DNA of 64,000 nt, from NCBI GenBank assembly GCA_002240395.1, contig CP016836.1, positions 3,596,001-3,660,000 of the forward strand, given 5' to 3'. Position 1 is the stretch's first letter, and every line of letters begins with the position of its first letter. The position numbers were made by a program, and so were the translations under genes. This DNA comes from Xanthomonas citri pv. mangiferaeindicae (GTDB taxonomy: Bacteria; Pseudomonadota; Gammaproteobacteria; Xanthomonadales; Xanthomonadaceae). Shown one piece after another: positions 7,104 to 15,041 of this stretch. The notes under the pieces are model-generated. The model saw nothing but the letters and a program-made list of their open reading frames with translations, was not told the origin of the DNA and searched no databases.

Positions 7104-8248
7104 ATGTCCGTCTCGCCCTGCTCCCGGCCGCGCTCGCGAGCCTGTCCACACACGCCCTGGCGCAGGCGCCATCGGTCGCACCGTCGGCCCCCGCCAGCCT
7201 GGAGGCCTGCCTGGCGGTCGAGCAGGACGCGCAGCGTCTGGCGTGCTACGACGCCTTTGCCGGCCGCCAGGCGCCGCCGACGCCGCAGGCCGACGTCACC
7301 GCCGAGCGCGCGCGCGAGCTGCGCCGCGATCCGGCCGCGCTTGCCGAGGTGCTGTCCGCCGAATCGGCCAGCCGCAACCTCTACGCGCGCGACACCACCC
7401 GCGGCCTGGAGGACGCCATCGCCAACGCGGGCCAGGGCTCGCTGCTCGACAGCCGCTGGGAACTGGCCAAGGACTCCAAGCTGGGCATCTTCAACCTGCG
7501 TGCCTACAAGCCGCTGTATCTGCTGCCGGTGTTCTGGACCTCGGACGTCAACCGCACGCCCAGCTCGCCCAATCCGGCCAATACGGTCACCGATCCGATC
7601 GCGCTCGACAGCACCGAGGCCAAGTTCCAGATCAGCTTCAAGACAAAGGCGGTCGAGAACCTGTTCGGCAACAACGGCGACATCTGGATGGGCTACACCC
7701 AGAGCTCGCGCTGGCAGGTCTACAACAGCGAGGCCTCGCGCCCGTTCCGCGAGACCAACTACGAGCCCGAGATCCTGATGGTCTTCCGCAACAACTATGG
7801 CCTGCCGGGCGGCTGGCGCGGGCGCATGACCGGGATCGGCATCAACCATCAGTCCAACGGCCGCGGCGACCCGCTGTCGCGCAGTTGGAACCGGGTGATG
7901 TTCAACTTCGGCTTCGACCGGCAGAACTGGGCGCTGACCGCGCGGCCGTGGATCGTGCTCGGCGAAGGCAGCGACAGCGACAACCCCGATATCGCCGACT
8001 ACATGGGGCGCGGCGACCTGACCCTGAGCCACGTCCGCGACGGCCACCAGTTCACGCTGATGGCCCGGCATTCGCTGCGCGGCGGCGACCGCTCGCACGG
8101 CGCGCTGCAGTTCGACTGGGGCTTTCCGATCCACCGCAATTTCCGCGGCCATCTGCAGGTGTTCGACGGCTACGGCGAAAGCCTGATCGACTACAACCAC
8201 AAGGCCACCTATGTCGGCCTTGGCATCTCGCTGATGGACTGGTTCTGA
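7100..8248 (+). CDS. pldA: Outer-membrane phospholipase A (PldA/OMPLA)
   Basis: A 382-residue outer-membrane beta-barrel phospholipase. The signal peptide ends around residue 22 (ALAQ). A Cys-containing segment (LEACLAVEQDAQRLACYDAF) precedes the barrel. The catalytic pattern is intact: His250 and Ser252 in NHQSNGRGD, and Asn264 in SRSWNR. The 14-residue His-Asn spacing equals that of E. coli OMPLA (142/144/156). The barrel ends in an aromatic residue, SLMDWF. The enzyme hydrolyses phospholipids that wrongly reach the outer leaflet and is activated by calcium-driven dimerisation. It overlaps the MscS gene by 4 bp. Confidence 0.93.
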   Translation: MNVRLALLPAALASLSTHALAQAPSVAPSAPASLEACLAVEQDAQRLACYDAFAGRQAPPTPQADVTAERARELRRDPAALAEVLSAESASRNLYARDTTRGLEDAIANAGQGSLLDSRWELAKDSKLGIFNLRAYKPLYLLPVFWTSDVNRTPSSPNPANTVTDPIALDSTEAKFQISFKTKAVENLFGNNGDIWMGYTQSSRWQVYNSEASRPFRETNYEPEILMVFRNNYGLPGGWRGRMTGIGINHQSNGRGDPLSRSWNRVMFNFGFDRQNWALTARPWIVLGEGSDSDNPDIADYMGRGDLTLSHVRDGHQFTLMARHSLRGGDRSHGALQFDWGFPIHRNFRGHLQVFDGYGESLIDYNHKATYVGLGISLMDWF

Positions 8249-8255
8249 CTGGGAC

Positions 8256-8278
8256 GGCGCGGGCGCCTGGCCCGCGCC
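8256..8278 (+). terminator. Hairpin after pldA
   Basis: Arms GGCGCGGG and CCCGCGCC enclose a 7-base loop eight bases after the pldA stop. There is no T-run, so the terminator call is tentative. Confidence 0.4.
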
Positions 8279-8378
8279 ACCAGGCGCCGCGGCGCGCCGA
8301 TCACGGGCTTGCGGCGCCGCCGCGGCAAGCGGCTATGATCGGCTCGCCCGCGGCGCTGCCGCATGCCAGGATCCGCGT

Positions 8379-9533
8379 ATGGAGGCCGCTGCCACCCCGC
8401 CCCCACCGCAAGACGCCACTCCGGTCGCGCGTCCGCGCCGCTCGTTCTTCGCCTACGCATCGGCGCTGCTGGGCCTGCTGAGCGTCTTTGGCGTCGTCTG
8501 TTTCCATTTTCCCGAGTTGCTGACCAGCAAGGAGTTCCGCGCGGTCTACGACGAGGGCTTCGCGCGCAACCTGTTGCTGATCGGCCTGGTCGCGGCATTC
8601 TTGCTGGGCACGCTGGCGATCCTGCGCGACCGCAACAAGCGCATCGCCACGATCGGCGTCGCCAGTGCGACGCTGGCGGTGCTGCTGGGCGGCACCAATG
8701 TGCAGTTCGATGCCATTGGCCACACACCGTACTCCCTGGGCCTGGACTGGTTCGTGATTTCGCTGTTCTTCTCGGCGCTGGTGTTCGTGCCGCTGGAGCA
8801 CTACCTGGGCAAGCGTCGTGTCTCGCCGCTGCGCCCGGGCTGGCGCACCGACCTGACGTACTTCTTCATGAGCCATGTGCTGGTGCAGTTCATCCTGATC
8901 CTGGTCACGGCCTCGACCTCCACGACTGCCAGCTTCGCCGCGTTCCCGGCGCTCGAGCGGGCGATCCAGTCGCTGCCGGTCTGGGCGCAGTTCCTGATCG
9001 CGGTGTTCGTGGCCGACATGGCCCAGGCGCTGCTGCACCGCGCCTACCACAACATTCCCTGGCTCTGGCGCTTCCATGCGGTGCATCACTCCAGCCGCCA
9101 GATGGACTGGCTGGCCGGCTCGCGGATCCATTTCGTCGAGATCGTGCTCACGCGCAGCGTGGTGCTGTTGCCGTTGCTGGTGCTCGGCTTCTCGACCGCG
9201 GCGATCAATGCCTACGTCATCCTCGTCGGCCTGCAGGCGGTCGTCGCCCACGCCAACATCGGCGTGCGCTTCGGCTGGCTGGAGTACGTGCTGGTGCTGC
9301 CGCGCTATCACCACTGGCACCACGCCCGCGAGCAGGACTACATCGACGTCAATTACGCGATCCACCTGCCGCTGGTCGACATGCTGATGGGCACGTTCAA
9401 GCTGCCGCGCGAGCGCGATGCCTGGCCGCAGGAGTACGGCGTGATGAAGCTCGAGACGGTGCCGCGCGGCATCGTCAGCCAGCATCTGATGCCGTTCCGT
9501 CGGCGCAAGACCTTCGACGACTACGTCGACTGA
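8379..9533 (+). CDS. Sterol desaturase/fatty acid hydroxylase-family membrane protein
   Basis: A 384-residue integral membrane di-iron enzyme. The histidine clusters expected for the family are present in order: HRAYH, HAVHHSS and HHWHH, with IHFVE between. Several membrane segments lie at about residues 25-45, 63-80 and 125-210. The superfamily hydroxylates or desaturates lipids (sterols, fatty acids, carotenoids, alkylglycerols); bacterial substrates are mostly unknown, and nothing here fixes the substrate. It stands alone, convergent with fumarase, with a hairpin between. An N-terminal Pro/Ala-rich tail (about 20 residues) precedes the first helix. Confidence 0.82.
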   Translation: MEAAATPPPPQDATPVARPRRSFFAYASALLGLLSVFGVVCFHFPELLTSKEFRAVYDEGFARNLLLIGLVAAFLLGTLAILRDRNKRIATIGVASATLAVLLGGTNVQFDAIGHTPYSLGLDWFVISLFFSALVFVPLEHYLGKRRVSPLRPGWRTDLTYFFMSHVLVQFILILVTASTSTTASFAAFPALERAIQSLPVWAQFLIAVFVADMAQALLHRAYHNIPWLWRFHAVHHSSRQMDWLAGSRIHFVEIVLTRSVVLLPLLVLGFSTAAINAYVILVGLQAVVAHANIGVRFGWLEYVLVLPRYHHWHHAREQDYIDVNYAIHLPLVDMLMGTFKLPRERDAWPQEYGVMKLETVPRGIVSQHLMPFRRRKTFDDYVD

Positions 9534-9560
9534 ACGCGAAGGTCGCCTGCGCAAGTGCGA

Positions 9561-9580
9561 ACGGCGCCCGCAGGCGCCGT
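9561..9580. terminator. Hairpin between convergent desaturase and fumarase genes
   Basis: Perfect 8-bp arms ACGGCGCC and GGCGCCGT around CGCA. Its place between two convergent stops suggests shared termination; no T-run is present. Confidence 0.45.
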
Positions 9581-9606
9581 CCGATCCGCTGTCGCGTCGT
9601 CGCCGA

Positions 9607-11199
9607 TCACACGACTTCGAGCGGGATGCCGGCGATCTTGGCCTTCCAGGTCCGCGGGCCGGTCTCGTGCACCGATTCGCCGTTCGCATCCACGGCCACC
9701 GTCACCGGCATGTCCTTGACCTCGAACTCGTAGATCGCTTCCATGCCCAGGTCCTCGAACGCGACGACGCGGCTGGCCTTGATCGCCTTGGACACCAGAT
9801 AGGCCGAGCCGCCGACCGCCATCAGGTACACCGCGCGGTTGTCGCGGATCGCCTCGATCGCGGCCGGGCCGCGCTCGGCCTTGCCGACCATCCCCAGCAG
9901 GCCGGTCTGCTCGAGCATCTGCCGGGTGAACTTGTCCATGCGCGTGGCGGTGGTCGGCCCGGCCGGGCCGACGACCTCTTCGCGCACCGGGTCGACCGGG
10001 CCGACGTAGTAGATGAAGCGGTTGGTGAAGTCCACCGGCAGCGTCTCACCCCGGTTGAGCATGTCGACCATGCGCTTGTGGGCGGCGTCGCGCCCGGTCA
10101 GCAGCTTGCCGTTGAGCAGCACCACCTCGCCCGGCTGGAAGCTGGCGACCTCCTCGCGGGTGATCGTGTCCAGATCGACCCGGCGCGCGTTGCGTGGGTT
10201 GTAGGTGAGCTCGGGCCAGTCGGCGAGCGACGGCGGGTCGAGGGTCACCGGCCCGCTGCCGTCAAGGGTGAAATGCGCATGCCGGGTCGCGGCGCAGTTG
10301 GGGATCATCGCCACCGGCAGGTTTGCCGCATGGGTCGGGTAATCCTTGATCTTGATATCGAGCACGGTGGTCAGGCCGCCGAGCCCTTGCGCGCCGATGC
10401 CCAACGCATTGACCTTCTGGTAGAGCTCGACGCGCAGCTCCTCGATCCGGTTCGACGGCCCGCGCGCAATCAGATCCTGGATGTCGATCGGCTCCATCAG
10501 CGATTCCTTGGCCAGCAGCATCGCCTTCTCGGCGGTGCCGCCGATGCCGATGCCGAGCATGCCCGGCGGACACCAGCCCGCGCCCATCGTCGGCACGGTC
10601 TTGAGCACCCAGTCGACGATCGAGTCGGACGGATTGAGCATCGCGAACTTGGACTTGGCCTCCGAGCCGCCGCCCTTGGCGGCCACGATCACCTCGACCG
10701 TGTTGCCGGGCACGACCTTGACGTTGACAACCGCCGGCGTGTTGTCGCGGGTGTTGCGGCGCGCACCGGCCGGATCGACCAGCACGCTGGCACGCAGCTT
10801 GTTGTCGGGATCGTTGTAGGCGCGGCGCACGCCCTCGTTGACCATGTCCTCGACGCCCATCGTGGCGTCGTCCCAGCGCACCTGCATGCCGATCGCAAGG
10901 AACACGGTCACGATGCCGGTGTCCTGACAGATCGGGCGGTGGCCCTCGGCGCACATGCGCGAGTTGATCAGGATCTGCGCCATCGCATCCTTCGCCGCGG
11001 GCGAGGCCTCGCGCTCATAGGCATCGGCGAGATTGCGGATGTAATCGACCGGATGGTAGTAGCTGATGTACTGCAGCGCATCGGCGACCGACTGGATCAG
11101 GTCGTCCTGGCGGATCGACACGGGCGCGCCCGACGGCGCGGCATGCGGGGAGTGGCTTGCGGACACGGCTGGCTCGAGGCTGGCGGAAAACCCGCCCAT
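9607..11199 (-). CDS. Fumarate hydratase, class I (iron-sulfur)
   Basis: About 530 residues, the usual size of single-chain class I fumarases that interconvert fumarate and malate in the TCA cycle through an oxygen-sensitive 4Fe-4S cluster. Recognisable stretches are ICQDTGIVTVFL, KGGGSEAKSKFAML, GIGIGGTAEKAMLLAKESL, GLGGLTTVLDIK and, near the C-terminus, GPTTATRMDKFT. The start is uncertain: 11199 gives MGGFSASLEP, while homologous sequence begins near SIRQDDLIQSVADALQYISY, so a downstream GTG start is possible. It is monocistronic, facing away from the yggS gene. Confidence 0.9.
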   Translation of the reverse strand: MGGFSASLEPAVSASHSPHAAPSGAPVSIRQDDLIQSVADALQYISYYHPVDYIRNLADAYEREASPAAKDAMAQILINSRMCAEGHRPICQDTGIVTVFLAIGMQVRWDDATMGVEDMVNEGVRRAYNDPDNKLRASVLVDPAGARRNTRDNTPAVVNVKVVPGNTVEVIVAAKGGGSEAKSKFAMLNPSDSIVDWVLKTVPTMGAGWCPPGMLGIGIGGTAEKAMLLAKESLMEPIDIQDLIARGPSNRIEELRVELYQKVNALGIGAQGLGGLTTVLDIKIKDYPTHAANLPVAMIPNCAATRHAHFTLDGSGPVTLDPPSLADWPELTYNPRNARRVDLDTITREEVASFQPGEVVLLNGKLLTGRDAAHKRMVDMLNRGETLPVDFTNRFIYYVGPVDPVREEVVGPAGPTTATRMDKFTRQMLEQTGLLGMVGKAERGPAAIEAIRDNRAVYLMAVGGSAYLVSKAIKASRVVAFEDLGMEAIYEFEVKDMPVTVAVDANGESVHETGPRTWKAKIAGIPLEVV

Positions 11200-11348
11200 T
11201 CTAGGCCTTCCGACCGGCCACGGCAGCCGACCGTCCACACCGCCGGCGCAACGACCCGGCCCCGCGCGGCGCCAATCCGCCAGGCGTATCCTTGTCGGCT
11301 TCCGGCTGCAGCCTGCGGCCGGCGCCGATCCACCACGCCCCCGTTCTG

Positions 11349-12119
11349 ATGACCGATACCCCGAACGACCCCGCCGCCGCGCTGCGCAGCCGCCTCGACA
11401 CGGTGCGCGCGCGCATCCACGATGCCTGCCATGCCGCCGGACGCGACCCGGCGCAGGTGCGCCTGCTGCCGGTCAGCAAGACCGTCGACGAGACGCGGTT
11501 GCGCCTGGCGCACGCGATCGGCCTGCGAGAGCTGGGCGAGAACAAGGTGCAGGAAGCGCTGGGCAAGGCCGAGGCGATGGCCGATCTCGACGACCTGCGC
11601 TGGGTGCTGATCGGCCATCTGCAGACCAACAAGGCCAAGTATGTCGCGCGCTTTGCCAGCGAGTTCCAGGCGCTCGACAGCCTGCGGGTCGCCGAAGCGC
11701 TCGACCGCCAGTTGCAGGCCAAGGGACGTGCGCTGGACGTGCTGGTCCAGGTCAACACCTCGGCCGAGCCGAGCAAGTTCGGGCTGGCGCCCGACGAGGT
11801 CGCAGGCTTCGTGCGGCAACTGGGTGCGTTCTCGTCGCTGCGCGTGCGCGGCCTGATGACGCTGGCCTTGTTCTCGCCCGATCCGGCACTGGTGCGCCCC
11901 TGCTTTGTGCGCCTGCGCACGTTGCGCGACCGGCTGCGCCAAGAGGCGCCGGCAGGCGTGACGATGGACGAGTTGTCGATGGGCATGTCCGGCGATTTCG
12001 CACTGGCGATTGCCGAGGGCGCGACCACGGTGCGCGTGGGCACGGCGATCTTCGGCGACCGCGGCCTGCCCGACAGCCATTACTGGCCGGGGCTCGCCTC
12101 CTCGGCGCAGACCCGATGA
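11349..12119 (+). CDS. YggS/PLPBP family pyridoxal-phosphate homeostasis protein
   Basis: A 256-residue PLP-binding protein with the alanine-racemase-like barrel fold. The PLP lysine lies in LLPVSKTVDETRL, and GELGENKVQEAL-like (here LRELGENKVQEA), WVLIGHLQTNKAKYV, VLVQVNTS, LSMGMSGDFALAI and VRVGTAIFG follow in family order. Members carry PLP but show no clear enzyme activity; they balance free vitamin B6 vitamers and affect amino and keto acid pools. The next gene, a pyridoxal kinase, starts inside its stop codon, so the pairing supports the B6 role directly. Many relatives sit beside proC instead. Confidence 0.92.
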   Translation: MTDTPNDPAAALRSRLDTVRARIHDACHAAGRDPAQVRLLPVSKTVDETRLRLAHAIGLRELGENKVQEALGKAEAMADLDDLRWVLIGHLQTNKAKYVARFASEFQALDSLRVAEALDRQLQAKGRALDVLVQVNTSAEPSKFGLAPDEVAGFVRQLGAFSSLRVRGLMTLALFSPDPALVRPCFVRLRTLRDRLRQEAPAGVTMDELSMGMSGDFALAIAEGATTVRVGTAIFGDRGLPDSHYWPGLASSAQTR

Positions 12120-12976
12120 GCGCCCTGCTCCATGCGCCGCCCGTCGGCACGCGCATCATCGACGTCGTGTCGGTGCAGTCGCAGGTCGTCTACGGCAGTG
12201 TCGGCAACAGCATTGCGGTGCCCGTGCTGCAGGCGCTCGGGCTGCAGGTGGCGCCGGTGCCGACCGTGGTGTTCGGCAACACGCCGCACTATCCGACGAT
12301 GCATGGCGCGCCCTTGCCGCTGGACTGGTTCGAGGGCCTGCTCGAGGACCTGGAGGCGCGCGAAGTGGTCACCCGCGCGCGGCATCTGCTGGTCGGCTAT
12401 CTCGGCTCGCCGGCCCAGGGCCTGGCGCTGGCGGCCTGGCTGGATCGCATGCGCGTGCGCAACCCGGCACTGCGGATGCAGATCGACCCGGTCATCGGCG
12501 ACCACGACACCGGCATCTACACCGATCCGGCGCTGGTCCCGGTGTGGCGCGACCATCTGCTGCCACGCGCCCATGGCCTGACTCCGAACCATTTCGAGCT
12601 CGAACAGCTCTGCGGCCGCGCACTGCGCACGCTCGAGGACTGCGCCCAGGCCGCGGCCGGCCTGCTCGGCCCGGTCACCGAATGGGTCGTGGTGACCAGC
12701 GCCGCGCCCGAGACCTGCCCGCCTGGCGTGGTCCAGGTGCTCGCGGTCTCGACGCAGGGCTGGGAGACGTTCGAGCACCCCGCGGTCGCGCATGCGGTCA
12801 AGGGCACTGGCGACATGTTCGCTGCGCTGGTCGGCGGCCGGATGATGACCGGCGCCGCGCTCGGCGATGCCGTGCGCCGCGCCTGCGACGACGTGGTCGC
12901 GGTGCTGCGGCATGTCCAGGCGCAAGGCTGGCAGGAACTGGCGCTGCCGCGCGAGATCGGACGACGCCTGGGCTGA
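12116..12976 (+). CDS. pdxY: Pyridoxal kinase PdxY
   Basis: A 286-residue ribokinase-fold kinase that phosphorylates pyridoxal to PLP in the salvage pathway. Visible features: SVQSQVVYGSVGNSIAVP at the start of the sugar-like substrate pocket, TVVFGNTPHYP, DPVIGDHDTGIYTDP, LTPNHFELEQLCG and the catalytic/anion-hole segment HAVKGTGDMFAALVGG with the GTGD aspartate. Length and motifs match PdxY well. It overlaps the YggS-type gene by 4 bp (ATGA), an operon with one clear theme, vitamin B6 supply and homeostasis. Confidence 0.93.
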   Translation: MSALLHAPPVGTRIIDVVSVQSQVVYGSVGNSIAVPVLQALGLQVAPVPTVVFGNTPHYPTMHGAPLPLDWFEGLLEDLEAREVVTRARHLLVGYLGSPAQGLALAAWLDRMRVRNPALRMQIDPVIGDHDTGIYTDPALVPVWRDHLLPRAHGLTPNHFELEQLCGRALRTLEDCAQAAAGLLGPVTEWVVVTSAAPETCPPGVVQVLAVSTQGWETFEHPAVAHAVKGTGDMFAALVGGRMMTGAALGDAVRRACDDVVAVLRHVQAQGWQELALPREIGRRLG

Positions 12977-12993
12977 GCCCGGCGCGGGCAACG

Positions 12994-13007
12994 CTGACCC
13001 AGGTCAA
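12994..13007 (+). promoter_or_regulatory. FNR/Dnr-like operator upstream of the DUF2249 gene
   Basis: CTGACCCAGGTCAA matches the FNR/CRP-family half-site pattern TTGAY-N4-RTCAA with one deviation at the outer base. Its centre is 62 bases before the DUF2249 start, compatible with a class II site. It shares the central CCAG with the second box at 14611. Confidence 0.5.
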
Positions 13008-13062
13008 GGCGCTGCCGGCATGCGCGGCGCACAGTCGTGCGCCGCCTCCCGGACTCCGCGCC

Positions 13063-13323
13063 ATGCGCATTCGCCTCGATCTGCGTGACCTGCCGCCGCC
13101 CGAGCCGATGGAACGCATCCTCGACGCGTTGGCCACACTGTCGCCCGGGCATTGGCTGGACGCCTCCACGCCCATGCGTCCCGTGCCGCTGTGGGCGTTG
13201 CTCGCGCGCGACGGGTTTGCGTGGCGTCTGCTGGACGAGGCGCCGGGCCATGCGCGCATGGCGATCTGGCGACAGGCCGATGCCGCAGCCGCAGCCGCAA
13301 GCGCCGCGTTCGCACCACCGTGA
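13063..13323 (+). CDS. DUF2249 domain protein
   Basis: An 86-residue protein. The opening IRLDLRDLPPPEPMERILDAL, followed by LSPGHWLDASTPMRPVPLWALL and FAWRLLDEAPG, fits DUF2249, a small TusA-like two-layer domain often found in denitrification or nitric-oxide gene groups, sometimes fused to hemerythrin-like domains. It lacks an obvious catalytic cysteine. The stop overlaps the GTG start of the NnrS-like gene (GTGA), and an FNR/Dnr-like box lies upstream, so a low-oxygen or NO role is inferred from context. An Ala-rich tail (AAAAASAAFAPP) ends the protein. Confidence 0.7.
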   Translation: MRIRLDLRDLPPPEPMERILDALATLSPGHWLDASTPMRPVPLWALLARDGFAWRLLDEAPGHARMAIWRQADAAAAAASAAFAPP

Positions 13324-14585
13324 CCGCACTCGACCTGGCGCAGGCGCCGCCGCCTGCGCGCCCATTGCGCTGGCTGCTGAGCGCGCCGCTGTGGGGCTTG
13401 GCTGCAGGCGTCGGTGTGCTGGTGCTGGGCGACGCCGCGTTCACCAGCCGATGGACGCCGCAGACCGTCGCGCTGGTGCACGCGTTCACGCTCGGCGTGC
13501 TCGGCAACGCGATGCTCGGCAGTCTGTTGCAGTTCCTGCCGGTCGCCGCGGGCGTACCGATGCCGTTGCAGCGATCGGCCGCGTGGCTGCACATCGCATT
13601 CAACGCCGGGCTGGTGCTGTTCATCGCCGGACTGCTGCTGCCCGCGCCCGCGCTGTTGGGCCTGGCCGCCCTGTTGCTCGCCGCGCCACCGTTGGCGTTC
13701 GCGGCCGCAGCATTGCCGGGCCTGCTGCGCCGCGGCGCGTTGCGAGCGTTGCGCGGCGGCATTGCGCTGTCGCTGCTGGCGCTGGCGGTCACGGTCTGCC
13801 TGGGCGGCCTGCTGGTGGCGACGCTGCGCGGCGATCTGGCGCTGCCGCTGCCGCCGCTGGCCGACGTCCATGCCGCGATCGGCGTGCTGGGCTGGGTGTT
13901 GGGCCTGATGGCCGCGGTAGGCAGCGTGGTGCTGCCGATGTTCCAGGGGACGACCACGATCGCATCCCGCTGGCTGCTCGGCTGGTACGTCGCAGTCGGC
14001 GTGGCGCTGGTCGCAGGCGCCGTGCTGCGCATCGCGCTCGATACACAGGTCGGGCTCGCCGTCGCGGCCGCCTTGCCGGCGCTGGCCTTCGTCGCGGTCT
14101 CGCTGGGGTTGCCGGCGCGCGCGCCGCGGCGGCGCAATCCGGCTTTGGTGGCATTCTGGCGCTGCGGCACTTTGGCGACCGGCGCGGCCTGCGCGATGGT
14201 GCCGCTGGTCGCGGCCGACCTGCTGCCGCCGGCCGCGGGCCTGCTCGCCGGCGCCCTCGGGCTCGGCGTCGGGCTGCCGATGATGCTCTCAGGGATGCTG
14301 CTGGAGATCGTCGCGTTCCTGGCCTGGCTGGAGGTCCGCGCGGCATGCCCGCGTGGTGTGCGTGTGCCGGGGACCGGTGAACTGCTGCCCGCGCGCTGGA
14401 AGGCGGCCGCGCTCGGCGCGCATCTGATGTGTGCAGTGGCGCTCCCGGCTGCCGTGCTGTGGCCCCGAGCGGCGCCCGCCGCCGGCCTCGCGTTGCTGGC
14501 CGCGCATGGCGCAACGCTTGCCTGCGCGCTGCGCTGCGCACGACATGCACGCCGATTCGCACGGGCCGCGCCGCGTGCCGTCTGA
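13320..14585 (+). CDS. NnrS-like multi-pass membrane protein
   Basis: About 421 residues with roughly twelve hydrophobic segments and few charged residues. Histidines at the membrane ends, as in ALVHAFTLGVLGNAMLG, AAWLHIAFNAG and DVHAAIGVLGWVLGLMAAVGS, recall haem-binding helices of NnrS and haem-copper oxidase-like proteins. NnrS proteins are linked to relief of nitric oxide stress. The GTG start is set by overlap with the DUF2249 stop (GTGA). The basic tail ends RRFARAAPRAV. I cannot assign it firmly to the NnrS family from motifs alone; the DUF2249 neighbour and FNR-like boxes support the idea. Confidence 0.55.
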   Translation: MTALDLAQAPPPARPLRWLLSAPLWGLAAGVGVLVLGDAAFTSRWTPQTVALVHAFTLGVLGNAMLGSLLQFLPVAAGVPMPLQRSAAWLHIAFNAGLVLFIAGLLLPAPALLGLAALLLAAPPLAFAAAALPGLLRRGALRALRGGIALSLLALAVTVCLGGLLVATLRGDLALPLPPLADVHAAIGVLGWVLGLMAAVGSVVLPMFQGTTTIASRWLLGWYVAVGVALVAGAVLRIALDTQVGLAVAAALPALAFVAVSLGLPARAPRRRNPALVAFWRCGTLATGAACAMVPLVAADLLPPAAGLLAGALGLGVGLPMMLSGMLLEIVAFLAWLEVRAACPRGVRVPGTGELLPARWKAAALGAHLMCAVALPAAVLWPRAAPAAGLALLAAHGATLACALRCARHARRFARAAPRAV

Positions 14586-14610
14586 GCGCTCGACGGCCGC
14601 CGAACATGCC

Positions 14611-14624
14611 TTGATCCAGATCAG
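14611..14624 (+). promoter_or_regulatory. FNR/Dnr-like operator upstream of the CCGGC small-protein gene
   Basis: TTGATCCAGATCAG differs from the FNR consensus TTGAT-N4-ATCAA only in the last base. Its centre lies 74 bases before the start codon of the 78-residue gene. With the usual -41.5 placement, the start of transcription would be near 14659, with CAGCAT near the -10 position. Confidence 0.65.
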
Positions 14625-14691
14625 CGCGCCCGGCCGCCGGCCGGCCCAGCATGGCCGTACCGCCCACTCCCATCGTTCAGAGGACACCGCG

Positions 14692-14928
14692 ATGCAATTC
14701 AACATCCATCTCGACCGACCACAGATCGACATCGACGCCGTCGAGCGCCTGCTGCAGACCCTCGATCCCGCCGGTCTGGCCGATGTCGATATCACCGGTG
14801 TGCTGCGGGTCTCGACCACCGCCTCCGACGACGATCTGGTCACGATCCTCGCCAAGGCCGGCCATCCGATCCGCCCGAGCCAGATCGAGCGCGTGGCCTC
14901 GGTGTGCTGCGGCGGCTGCAGCGGCTGA
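14692..14928 (+). CDS. Small protein with C-terminal CCGGC motif
   Basis: A 78-residue protein that I do not recognise by name. The predicted order strand-helix-strand-strand-helix-strand (MQFNIHL; DIDAVERLLQTLD; LADVDI; VLRVST; DDDLVTILAKAG; ERVASV) resembles the ferredoxin-like fold of heavy-metal-associated domains. It lacks the usual N-terminal MxCxxC and instead ends with cysteines 72, 73 and 76 in VCCGGCSG. Such a cluster could bind copper, zinc or iron-sulfur. It has its own FNR-like box and follows the NnrS-like gene. Binding and function are inference. Confidence 0.6.
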   Translation: MQFNIHLDRPQIDIDAVERLLQTLDPAGLADVDITGVLRVSTTASDDDLVTILAKAGHPIRPSQIERVASVCCGGCSG

Positions 14929-15041
14929 CCGCGACCCCGCGCCGCCGCTGGCGGCGTCTTCCGTATCCGGCATGAGCGGCCGGCATGAGAAGAATGCGCG
15001 GGCATGCCTGCGCGTCGACGCGGTCGGCGCGACAATGGGCC

